Positions 1 to 6,566 of a stretch of 22,176 nucleotides of DNA are shown here, in pieces; position 1 is the first letter of the stretch, and every line of letters starts with the position of its first letter. A program made the translations under genes and the position numbers. The stretch covers positions 1 to 22,176 of the forward strand of contig CAKUTF010000042.1 in the NCBI GenBank assembly GCA_934691725.1, given 5' to 3'. Below the pieces are notes generated by a model. It ran no database searches. It saw nothing but the letters and a program-made list of their open reading frames with translations, and was not told where the DNA came from. This DNA comes from an uncultured Fibrobacter sp. (lineage in GTDB: Bacteria > Fibrobacterota > Fibrobacteria > Fibrobacterales > Fibrobacteraceae).

Positions 1-69
1 AGGCTTGGATTCTTGACACCGCTAGAGTATATTTGCATGCAAGTTAAACAAATTTACTTGACGACTTAA
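1..69 (+). pseudogene. possible C-terminal end of a transposase (partial, runs off the left edge)
   Basis: Frame +1 is open from base 1 to a TAA at 67-69 and encodes 22 residues beginning RLGFLTPLEYI. A leucine-glycine-[FY]-x-[ST]-P-x-E-[FY] pattern shortly before the stop is typical of the C-termini of IS3- and IS30-type DDE transposases, so this could be the tail of an insertion sequence lying to the left. Only 22 residues are visible and no terminal inverted repeat could be checked. The alternative is that the frame is open by chance and that an ATG at 37 starts the neighbouring damaged gene. Low certainty. Confidence 0.25.
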
Positions 70-137
70 ATCCGCCTGTCTATTTTTATCTCGATGGGGT
101 AAAAATTTGCGATGGAAGTAGAAATTTCGCCGATTCG

Positions 138-590
138 TTGAATATCTTAGCCAGCTATGGAAACTTGACAGGGGATAAATTTACGATTTGTAGACTATCT
201 TCTGGAGACGACTATTTAAGCTTGATAGAAGCGGCTTTCACAGATCGCTGTCAGTTTTTTGAAGATAGCTCTCGATGGGATGTATTTATCTGCTCTTTCA
301 GTTCGATTTTTAATAAAATTGAATTGAAACCGGCCCAATTAACTTTGGAACTATTTACTGGTGATTCCGTAAAAAGCGTAAATGTTGGTGTAATCGATTT
401 TCAGGGAATCTATGTCAATATATTTCCGGTACAGGATTCTGCAAAATGGTTTAATTACACAGAAGGATCGATTTTGCCATATTTTGATAATTTTGCATCC
501 CCTTCTACTTGGATTCGAAACACATGCCTTGACGGCTATTGTATAGCGATGCAGCCGATGTCGGGTCGGGACGCTTGCTTTGACAAGTAG
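138..590 (+). CDS. hypothetical protein, probably 5'-truncated or frameshifted
   Basis: This is an unrecognised 150-residue product if started at the TTG at 138, the only plausible start codon in the frame. No ribosome-binding site lies near that TTG. The frame is open back to base 48, and the extra residues (DDLNPPVYFYLDGVKICDG) look as protein-like as the rest, so the true N-terminus is probably upstream. An ATG at 37 in another frame encodes MQVKQIYL and would join this frame if one G had been lost near base 60. The protein is soluble-looking, with no signal peptide or membrane segment, and rich in Phe, Asp, Ser and Ile. Base composition is clearly more AT-rich than the genes from 712 onward, consistent with acquired DNA. 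Function unknown. Confidence 0.5.
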   Translation: MNILASYGNLTGDKFTICRLSSGDDYLSLIEAAFTDRCQFFEDSSRWDVFICSFSSIFNKIELKPAQLTLELFTGDSVKSVNVGVIDFQGIYVNIFPVQDSAKWFNYTEGSILPYFDNFASPSTWIRNTCLDGYCIAMQPMSGRDACFDK

Positions 591-711
591 AGGTGTTGGT
601 CGGTGAAAAAGCTTTTGTGTGGCGGTTTTGCGGTTTGACGGATGATGGTATGAATGAAGAATGATTGGCTATTGCTCCTGAGATTATAAAAGAAGAAATG
701 AAGAGAATGTT
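591..711 (+). other. intergenic stretch with a small open frame upstream of psd
   Basis: This AT-rich gap of 121 bp has no convincing gene. A GTG-started frame (593-664) encodes 23 residues (VLVGEKAFVWRFCGLTDD...). It could be a relic of a larger gene, but it has no independent support. The segment just before psd contains AAGAGA (701-706), which can serve as the ribosome-binding site for the TTG at 712. Confidence 0.3.
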
Positions 712-1602
712 TTGAACGATTTAAAGTTTTCTACCTTTATCGCAATGAATTCTCCACGTTACGTTTTGATGAAACTTTTGCCGAAGAACCTCGAATCGAG
801 ACTCTTTGGAAACCTGATCAACCTGAAAATCCCCTTTCTTTCGAAGCTCGCGCGGAACCTTTTCGCACATGCGTATGCCCTGGACATGTCGGAAGCGGCT
901 CGTCCGCTAGACAGCTATGCGAACATCGGCGAACTTTTTGTCCGGGAACTTTTGCCGGGAAAGCGTCCCGTCGCGGAATCCGAAGTGGTAAGCCCGGTCG
1001 ATGGCAGGGAATCGCAGACGGGGAGCCTCGAAGGCCCGGACGCCGAGATGATCCAGGCGAAGGGAAAGACCTACTCGCTCTCCTCGCTTTTGCGCGACGC
1101 GGAACTCGCTTCGCGTTTTTCGGGCGGGCGTTTTGCGACGATTTATCTCGCGCCTTTCAACTACCACCGCATCCATTCCCCGGTGAAGGGGCGGCTCCTT
1201 TCGGCGAGCTACTGCCCGGGAACGCTCTGGCCGGTGAACCCGTGGAGCGTGGAACGCGTGGAAGGGCTTTTCTGCATCAACGAACGGCTGACGACGCGGA
1301 TCGCGGTCGATGGCGGCGGGGAACTTCTCCTGGTGAAAGTCGGGGCGACGAATGTCGGTCGGATTGTCGTGAACTATGCGCCGAACTGGATTACGAACGT
1401 GGGAAAGCTCCCGAGGACCTCTCCACGGCTGGACTTTTCGCCAAAGGAAGAGGTCCGCTTCGAAAAGGGCGAAGAAATCGGGCGGTTCGAAATGGGCAGC
1501 ACGGTGATTCTCGTGGCGGACAGGGTTCTCTCGGAACGCAACCCGGGACTGTTCGCGTCGTCCCTCGGGAAGCCTGTCCGGATGGGGCAGAGTTTAGTCT
1601 AG
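712..1602 (+). CDS. psd: phosphatidylserine decarboxylase proenzyme
   Basis: Membrane-associated enzyme that converts phosphatidylserine to phosphatidylethanolamine, the last step of PE synthesis. The 296-residue product carries the family signatures: SPVDG with Asp97, YHRIH with His152 and His155, LVKVGATNVG near 207-216, and the MGST motif (262-264) where self-cleavage before Ser263 would generate the pyruvoyl cofactor. It therefore matures into a large beta and a small alpha chain. The length fits the short bacterial (E. coli-like) type. The start is a TTG at 712, with AAGAGA six bases upstream and no in-frame ATG further 5'; residue 12 is the next Met. It is followed after 14 bp by the Fe-S protein gene and is probably the first gene of a four-gene operon. 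Confidence 0.95.
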   Translation: MNDLKFSTFIAMNSPRYVLMKLLPKNLESRLFGNLINLKIPFLSKLARNLFAHAYALDMSEAARPLDSYANIGELFVRELLPGKRPVAESEVVSPVDGRESQTGSLEGPDAEMIQAKGKTYSLSSLLRDAELASRFSGGRFATIYLAPFNYHRIHSPVKGRLLSASYCPGTLWPVNPWSVERVEGLFCINERLTTRIAVDGGGELLLVKVGATNVGRIVVNYAPNWITNVGKLPRTSPRLDFSPKEEVRFEKGEEIGRFEMGSTVILVADRVLSERNPGLFASSLGKPVRMGQSLV

Positions 1603-1616
1603 TTTAGGCGTTCGGG

Positions 1617-2456
1617 ATGCGGTGGGAAAAGGAACATCCGGATGTCATGCGGGCGACGGCGGACTTCGTGCGCTTTTTCGAAAACGAGCCGGACCCGGTC
1701 GTCGCCGTAAGCGAAAAGGCGGATACGCTCGAAGCGAAGATCGCGTGGACGCTTTTCGGATCTGCCCTGTCGCAGGAAATTCCGTCCGGCATTTTGCAAA
1801 AGACTCTCGCCGCGCTGCTTGAAAGTTTTCCGGGGGAAAGGCTCTGGAGCTTTCCGCTTGCGACGGAAGTCCAAATCCGTAAAGTTGTCCGGTCCGCAAA
1901 AAAGACTTTTGACTGGCCACTAGAAGAAAGCGTTCCCGGGATTTTCTGGAGCGTGGGAAACTTTGTCCGTCGGCGATCGCCGCTTGCCGGGTGGGCGTCT
2001 TCGACGTCTTTCCGGGGAATCTTGCGCGACCTGGGCGAAATTTTTTTCATGGGAAAGGGCGCCTACCGTCCCAAGGCCAATCTTGCCGTGTCAAGGCTGT
2101 TTTCCCCGCCTCCGCGCGGGTTGGGCGTCTTGCGTACAAATTTGCCTGGAGACGTCTTTCCCGTTCCGTTCGCGCTCGGAGCGCGCCGCTGGATAGGCTT
2201 CGTCGGTCCCGGAAAGGAAATCCGCTACCGTGAAATGGACGAGGCGAAGAAACGGCATCTCGGCGTGACGCTTGCCAAGACGCTTTCCCCGAAGGATCCG
2301 TGGAAGGCCGCTCATGCGCTCCAGTTTTTTTGCGAGCCTTCTTTCGAAGGGATGCTCTGTTCGCTGCGGACGGATTCCTGCAAGCGTTGCCCCCTTTCTT
2401 CTTTTTGCCCGCGGAGCGCGCAGGATGTCGCGAAGAATTGCGGCTGGCGGTTTTGA
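1617..2456 (+). CDS. EndoIII-like (HhH-GPD-related) iron-sulphur protein, catalytically diverged
   Basis: The 279-residue product ends with Cys248, Cys255, Cys258 and Cys264, which is exactly the C-x6-C-x2-C-x5-C spacing of the [4Fe-4S] cluster loop in endonuclease III and MutY. The preceding region is mostly helical. It contains LPGDVFPVPFALGARRW (176-192), which resembles the LPG...FPVDTHVxR hairpin/catalytic segment of HhH-GPD glycosylases, but Pro sits where the catalytic Asp is expected and no obvious catalytic Lys is seen. By inference it keeps the fold and cluster but may bind DNA or act differently. The start is ATG 1617, 14 bp after psd; Met11 (1647) is an alternative. It does not match any named subfamily I can recall with certainty. 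Confidence 0.7.
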   Translation: MRWEKEHPDVMRATADFVRFFENEPDPVVAVSEKADTLEAKIAWTLFGSALSQEIPSGILQKTLAALLESFPGERLWSFPLATEVQIRKVVRSAKKTFDWPLEESVPGIFWSVGNFVRRRSPLAGWASSTSFRGILRDLGEIFFMGKGAYRPKANLAVSRLFSPPPRGLGVLRTNLPGDVFPVPFALGARRWIGFVGPGKEIRYREMDEAKKRHLGVTLAKTLSPKDPWKAAHALQFFCEPSFEGMLCSLRTDSCKRCPLSSFCPRSAQDVAKNCGWRF

Positions 2457-2473
2457 CTTTTTGAGGTTTCCCG

Positions 2474-3334
2474 ATGAAGTTGCTTAAAATTCTTTCCGTG
2501 TTGATTTGCATGAACTTTTTTTTCGGATGCCGTCTTGAGGAAGAGGCGCTTTCCGGTCTAGACTTGTACAAATTAAGCTTTCGGGGAAATCCTCCCGTCT
2601 CGGTAAATCTTTACGATTCGAGTTCCGTTTGGAGCAGGCTCCCGGCTGCGTGGCGTCTCGGCGGATATTCCGTACTGGACTTGGCCGAGCTCGATTTTGT
2701 GCCGGTTCCCGGCGATACGCTGCGCGTCCGAATTCTGGAATTCGCGGACGATGTTTCCGCTCTCGCGTTTTACCTGAACAGCGGTCTTGTGCAAGAGACT
2801 TTGCCTGTCGTGGTCGGGGATTTCCGGGAACTTTCGATGCGTTCGGGACGTCGTCTCTTTGTTTTCCGCTATGGGGGCTTGCGGAATTACGGACGGGTGG
2901 AGCTGGAGCGTTACGTACAAAGTTTCCCGGATTACCGCTCTGGGCTTCCGCAGGAGTTTCTGAGTCTCCCGATATCCCGGCGCGTGTCCGGGGAGACGTC
3001 TATCCAGGTCCGGGATTTTTTTGGCGTTCCCGCCGACTTTTCGATGCTTGTCCAGGGATACCGCGGCGACGATGTTTCGTGGAATGCCGCCCGCAGCTGG
3101 AAGTATGTCGCTCCGGATTCGTGGCGGGCCTGGGTCCTCGGGCTCAAGCGGAAAAGTTCGGACTTTTCGTTTGTTGCGGATACGGTCCGGTTTGACGCCG
3201 GGGCGGGGGCTTCCGGGATGGCTCTCCGGCTTCCGGGCGGTCGCGTCGTCTGTGTCTGGGGATTTCTTTCTGCGGAATCCCTCCAAAAACGTTTTGAAGA
3301 TGTCGCCCGCAGCGTCTATGATTCTCCGGAATAA
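2474..3334 (+). CDS. predicted lipoprotein, unknown function
   Basis: The 286-residue protein has a lipoprotein signal peptide: a Lys-containing start, a hydrophobic core, then FFFGC with the acylated Cys at 19. The mature part has alternating beta-rich segments, including RVRILEFADDVSALAFYLNSG (about 91-111), and no transmembrane segment. That pattern is faintly like the repeated lobes of DUF6599-type proteins, but the likeness is too weak to name it. The gene starts 17 bp after the Fe-S protein gene, with GAGG (2462-2465) as ribosome-binding site, and ends 13 bp before the gerW-like gene, so it is probably cotranscribed with both. Likely anchored in the inner or outer membrane. Confidence 0.75.
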   Translation: MKLLKILSVLICMNFFFGCRLEEEALSGLDLYKLSFRGNPPVSVNLYDSSSVWSRLPAAWRLGGYSVLDLAELDFVPVPGDTLRVRILEFADDVSALAFYLNSGLVQETLPVVVGDFRELSMRSGRRLFVFRYGGLRNYGRVELERYVQSFPDYRSGLPQEFLSLPISRRVSGETSIQVRDFFGVPADFSMLVQGYRGDDVSWNAARSWKYVAPDSWRAWVLGLKRKSSDFSFVADTVRFDAGAGASGMALRLPGGRVVCVWGFLSAESLQKRFEDVARSVYDSPE

Positions 3335-3347
3335 TTAAATTTAGGTT

Positions 3348-3683
3348 ATGGCACAAATCGATATTCTTGCAGAAACAATTCTTGAAAAGCTCCGCACCGT
3401 TTCCCAGGCGGAGACGGTCATCGGGAAGCCTATCCAGGCGGGAGCGACGACGGTGATTCCCGTGAGCCGCGTTTCGATGGGCTTTGGGCTAGGCGGAAAG
3501 AAGGACGATGCGACGGCTTCCGGCGGCGGCGTTTCGATAAATCCTGTTGCGTTTGTCGTCATTTCGGGGGATGATGTCCGGGTGATGCCTATCGCAAAGG
3601 ACAATTCCATCGTGTCGAAAGTCGCGGACCTTGTGCCCGATGTCCTTTCGGCGTTCAAGGGAAAATCTTCCTCGGACGCCTAG
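3348..3683 (+). CDS. GerW/YtfJ family protein
   Basis: This is a 111-residue protein matching the GerW (YtfJ) family: an N-terminal helix (ILAETILEKL), then the characteristic TVIPVSRVSMGFGLGGKK block (about 35-52) and a Gly-rich turn leading into VSINPVAFVVI (about 62-72). The family was named from Bacillus, where YtfJ/GerW affects spore germination, but members are widespread in bacteria that do not sporulate, and their role there is unknown. It has no signal peptide and is probably cytosolic. It is the last gene of the psd cluster; TAG (3681-3683) is followed by a new promoter-like element. No sporulation genes are visible nearby. Confidence 0.9.
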   Translation: MAQIDILAETILEKLRTVSQAETVIGKPIQAGATTVIPVSRVSMGFGLGGKKDDATASGGGVSINPVAFVVISGDDVRVMPIAKDNSIVSKVADLVPDVLSAFKGKSSSDA

Positions 3684-3697
3684 GCTTTTTTCGATGC

Positions 3698-3713
3698 TTG
3701 ATTTTTCTATATT
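3698..3713 (+). promoter_or_regulatory. promoter-like element upstream of the SurA-like gene
   Basis: The sequence TTGATTTTTCTATATT lies in the 60 bp gap between the gerW-like gene and the SurA-like gene. TATATT (3708-3713) would be a good -10 box, leaving a leader of about 25 bases with an AGGG ribosome-binding site (3735-3738). The spacing between TTG and TATATT is too short for a normal sigma-70 -35 box. The related strings TTTTGTATCTT and TTTTGGTAAATTT occur before two minus-strand genes in this window, which supports a lineage-specific promoter style. Confidence 0.4.
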
Positions 3714-3743
3714 CCATTCTGTCCAATTTAACCTAGGGTGCTT

Positions 3744-4763
3744 ATGCGCTTTTTGAATCTCTTGAAAAAATCTGTACTCCCTGTGATGCTTTGCTCGGCG
3801 CTCGCTTCGGCGCAGCTCGCTAGCGGAAAAAATTTTGACGTGATCCGCGTCGGCAAGACGGGAATTTCGCAGGCCCATGTCGATAGCCTTGCGGATGCGC
3901 TTGAAAAGGCCCAGACGCGCGGACGGGCGGTGGACGTCCCTGCCGAGGCGAAGAAGCAGCTCCGCTGGGCTGTCATCGACAACCTGGTCGGGCAGGAACT
4001 GGTGAAGCTCGAGGTGAAGGCTCTCGGCATCAAGGTGCCGAAGACTCGCGTGGACAGTGTTGCGAATCTTTTCCGTGCGCAGTATCCGAGCCAGGACGTT
4101 TTCAACAAGGAACTGAAGAAGAACGGCATTACGTTAGCGCAGTTCAACGCACGCATCGAGCAACAGCTCCAGAGCGATATCCTTCTCGAAACGAAGGTTC
4201 CCTATCCGGCGGAGCCGACCGAAAAGCAGATTGCCGCTTACTGGGAACTGAACAAGTCGAAGATTTCCATCAACGATACGATCAGCGGAGCGCGCATTCT
4301 CCTGAAGAACAAGAAAGGCGAATCGAAGCAGGCTATCGCGGACAAGAAGGAGCTTTTGAAAGGTCTCGCGGCGCAGGTTCGCCTGGGCAAGGCGAGCTTC
4401 GCCGCTCTCGCCGCCCAGTATAGCGACGATGCCGATGCAAAAAAGACGGGCGGCGTGATGGCCAAGTTTATCGCGAAGTCCAAGGGGGCGGATTTTGAAA
4501 AGGCGATTGGCAAGCTTGCCGTGGGCGACATCTCGGACGTGTTCTCCACGAGCGAAGGCCTCCAGATTTTCATGCTCACCGAAAAGAACGATGGCAAGTT
4601 TGAAAATTACAAGGTGCAGATCGAGTACATCTTGCGCGTGCAGGCGGAACAGGAACGCCAGATGAAAATCAAGAGCTACCTCGACGAACTCGCGAAAAAA
4701 TACACGGTCAAGTACCTGAACAAGGACTACACGCCGGAAAACGCGATCGGAGGTGCCAAGTAA
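3744..4763 (+). CDS. secreted SurA/parvulin-type peptidyl-prolyl isomerase-like protein
   Basis: Periplasmic folding-factor homologue of 339 residues. I chose ATG 3744 over the GTG six bases upstream because AGGG (3735-3738) is well placed for it and the signal peptide then reads cleanly, with cleavage expected after ASA at residue 23. A SurA-N-like helical region (about 28-155) precedes a parvulin rotamase domain (about 181-280) with the typical AAQYSDDADAKKTGG and LAVGDISDVF segments. A charged helix follows (about 290-335). Oddly, the two histidines usual in parvulins (xHILL and GYHI) are Arg (ARILL) and Gln (GLQIF) here, so isomerase activity is doubtful and a chaperone role is more likely. 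Its stop overlaps the prfB start by one base. Confidence 0.9.
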   Translation: MRFLNLLKKSVLPVMLCSALASAQLASGKNFDVIRVGKTGISQAHVDSLADALEKAQTRGRAVDVPAEAKKQLRWAVIDNLVGQELVKLEVKALGIKVPKTRVDSVANLFRAQYPSQDVFNKELKKNGITLAQFNARIEQQLQSDILLETKVPYPAEPTEKQIAAYWELNKSKISINDTISGARILLKNKKGESKQAIADKKELLKGLAAQVRLGKASFAALAAQYSDDADAKKTGGVMAKFIAKSKGADFEKAIGKLAVGDISDVFSTSEGLQIFMLTEKNDGKFENYKVQIEYILRVQAEQERQMKIKSYLDELAKKYTVKYLNKDYTPENAIGGAK

Positions 4764-5876
4764 TGGCCGCTACTTCGCACACAGGGCTTGCCGAACTCCG
4801 CGTGAGAATCGACAGGCTCCGGGGGTATCTTTGACCTCGGGTCTAAAGAGGTTGAACTTTCCGTTTTAGAAAAGCAGTCCGGCGACCCGGAACTCTGGAA
4901 TGACCAGGAGAAGGCGCAAGCCCTTCTCAAGAAAATCACGTCTTTGAAGAAAATCATCACCGAATGGAACGAGGCGTCCTCTGCGTGCGACGACCTTTCC
5001 GAGCTTTACGAGATGGCGAAGTCCGAACCGGATTCCCAGGAGCTTTTCGATAGCGTCGAGAAGGAGTACGGGGAACTGGTCAAGCGGGTCGATGAGATGG
5101 AATTTCGCCGGATGCTTTCCGGACCGGACGATGCGTGCCCCGCGCTGCTTTCGATTCATCCGGGGGCTGGCGGAACCGAGGCTCATGACTGGGCGGAAAT
5201 GCTTTTCCGCATGTATAAGCGCTTTCTCGAACGCGAAGGCTTGGATTTCAAGGTTATCGATGTGCAGGAAGGCGAAGAGGCCGGAATCAACAGCGCGACG
5301 ATCGAAATCAAGGACGAATACGCCTACGGGCTTCTCCGGTCGGAAATCGGCGTGCACCGTCTCGTTCGGATAAGCCCTTTCGATGCGAACGCGCGTCGTC
5401 ATACGAGTTTTTGCGCGGTGTTTCTCTACCCGGAACATGAAGACGTCCAGTTTGAAATCAATCCGGCGGATATCCGCGTGGACGTCTATCGTTCATCGGG
5501 AGCCGGAGGGCAGTATATCAACAAGACGGATTCCGCAGTCCGCATGACGCATATTCCTACGGGAATCGTCGCCAGCTGCCAGACGGAACGTTCGCAGATC
5601 CAGAACCGTGCGACGGCTCTCAAGATGCTCACGACGATGGTCGCGGAACATTACCGGCAGGAAGAGGAAGCGAAACGCGACGCCCGGCTCGCCGAAAAGA
5701 AGAAGGTGGAATGGGGTTCACAGATTCGCAGCTATGTCCTGCAGCCTTACCAGCTGGTCAAGGATTTGCGTACAAACGAAGAAACTTCGGATACGGCGGG
5801 CGTTCTCGACGGAAAGATTAAACCGTTTATCAACGCGTACTTGCTGAGCGCGTCCCAGAAGGATCCGGAAGCTTAA
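4763..5876 (+). CDS. prfB: peptide chain release factor 2 (programmed +1 frameshift)
   Basis: RF2 terminates translation at UGA and UAA. It is encoded in two frames: ATG 4763 to CTT 4829-4831 (23 codons), an in-frame TGA at 4832-4834, then continuation in the +1 frame from GAC 4833 to TAA 5874-5876. The joined protein is 370 residues, close to the 365 of E. coli. The stop-recognising SPF tripeptide is at about 204-206 and the GGQ peptidyl-hydrolysis motif at about 248-250 within SSGAGGQ. GGAGG (4749-4753) is a strong ribosome-binding site, and the ATG shares its A with the TAA of the SurA-like gene, so the two are probably cotranscribed and coupled. Annotators that ignore the frameshift will call only a fragment starting at Met61 (4944). 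Confidence 0.97.
4820..4835 (+). promoter_or_regulatory. RF2 autoregulatory +1 frameshift site
   Basis: The sequence CGGGGGTATCTTTGAC matches the conserved RF2 recoding site: an internal Shine-Dalgarno-like G-run (4820-4825), slippery CTT (4829-4831), TGA stop (4832-4834) and a following C, a poor termination context. When RF2 is scarce the ribosome shifts +1 and reads GAC next; when RF2 is plentiful it terminates after 23 codons. The near-identity with the E. coli site is seen directly; the mechanism is established for the family. Confidence 0.95.
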
Positions 5877-5915
5877 TTTGTTCGAAATCCGTGTCGTGCT
5901 GGCTGCAGAACAGTG

Positions 5916-6408
5916 GACGTCTAAGGGAATGAGGAATTAGCAATGAGAAATTAGTCTGCGGACGTCTAAGCTTAGTGATCAGTAGTCAGTGGTCAGAACT
6001 GTGGACGTTTATGTTCAGGGATTAGGGAGTAGGGAGTAGTCAGCAGACGTCTAAGAAAATGAGAAATTAGCAATGAGTAATGAGGAATTGGTCTGCAGAC
6101 GTATAAGCTTTTGGGAAGCGGTAAGCGGGACGCGTGGTTTCCAAGTGAACTGTTTCTGGGCACTGTCATTCCCGAACTCACTACGATGTCATTCCCCGGC
6201 TTGACCGGGGAATCTCCTTTCAGATAAGGGATTGCCGGGTCACTGCCCGGCAATGACTGTTAGCGAGCTTGCCGAGATATTCAGAACTTAGTTGAGAGAA
6301 CTTAGAGCTTAGAACTGCGGACGTTTAATTCAGTGGCTAGTGGGCAGTGGCCAGAACGGCAGGCAGTAATCTTCTGGAATACAGAACATAGACGTCAGCA
6401 AGTCTAAG
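5916..6408 (+). repeat. interspersed GACGTYTAAG word repeat
   Basis: Near-identical ten-base words start at 5916, 5961, 6004, 6046, 6098, 6320 and 6391 (forms GACGTCTAAG, GACGTTTATG, GACGTATAAG, GACGTTTAAT, GACGTCAGCA), often preceded by TG(C/T)(G/A). The first five are spaced 42-52 bp apart. The intervening stretches are themselves degenerate copies of AT-rich words (AATGAGGAATTAG, AATGAGAAATTAG). Copies are too short and variable for a CRISPR array. Function unknown. Confidence 0.65.
6188..6257. repeat. palindromic dispersed-repeat-like element with two hairpins
   Basis: The element is bounded by GTCATT (6188-6193) and its complement AATGAC (6252-6257). Inside are two perfect 9 bp stems: ATTCCCCGG/CCGGGGAAT (6191-6199 with 6205-6213, 5-base loop) and ATTGCCGGG/CCCGGCAAT (6231-6239 with 6246-6254, 6-base loop). 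A partial half copy, GTCATTCCCGA, sits just upstream. The structure is typical of REP-like intergenic palindromes. It may also terminate transcription in this convergent gap, though it lacks a T-tract. Confidence 0.7.
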
Positions 6409-6566
6409 CTCTAAAATCTCAGTTCCAAGTTTTAACAACCGCGTCCCATATCCTTTCTACTAACCACTGACAACTGACCTCTATTCACTGACTCCTGTTT
6501 CCTGATACCTCTTTACTATCAACTATCCTTTCTCCCTCATCCCACCCACCATGTCTCCTTTTAGAT

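Larger units (their letters stand above)
5877..6566. other. gene-free, repeat-rich convergent intergenic region
   Basis: About 690 bp separate the converging prfB and minus-strand lipoprotein genes. There is no credible gene; the minus-strand frame at 5993-6253 is built from repeat words. The sequence consists of degenerate words such as GACGTYTAAG, AGAAATTAGCAATGAG, AGTCAGTGGTCAG and AACTTAGAGCTT, plus one 70 bp palindromic element. Toward the right end (about 6455-6535) the same word types appear on the opposite strand. No clear T-tailed terminator was found immediately after prfB; the paired hairpins at 6191-6254 could stop transcription from both sides. Confidence 0.7.

Noticed and set aside
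3348..3683. A sporulation locus suggested by the GerW/YtfJ gene
   Set aside because: The family is common outside spore formers and no other sporulation gene is present here.
4763..4943. prfB as a pseudogene because of the TGA at 4832
   Set aside because: The stop lies precisely in the known programmed frameshift context, and the downstream frame encodes a complete RF2 with SPF and GGQ.
5916..6107. A CRISPR-like array (regularly spaced GACGTYTAAG words)
   Set aside because: The repeats are only ten bases and degenerate, spacing varies, the spacers are related to one another, and no cas genes are nearby.
5993..6253. An 86-codon minus-strand frame in the convergent gap
   Set aside because: It is built of repeat words and the palindromic element; no ribosome-binding site or protein-like composition.
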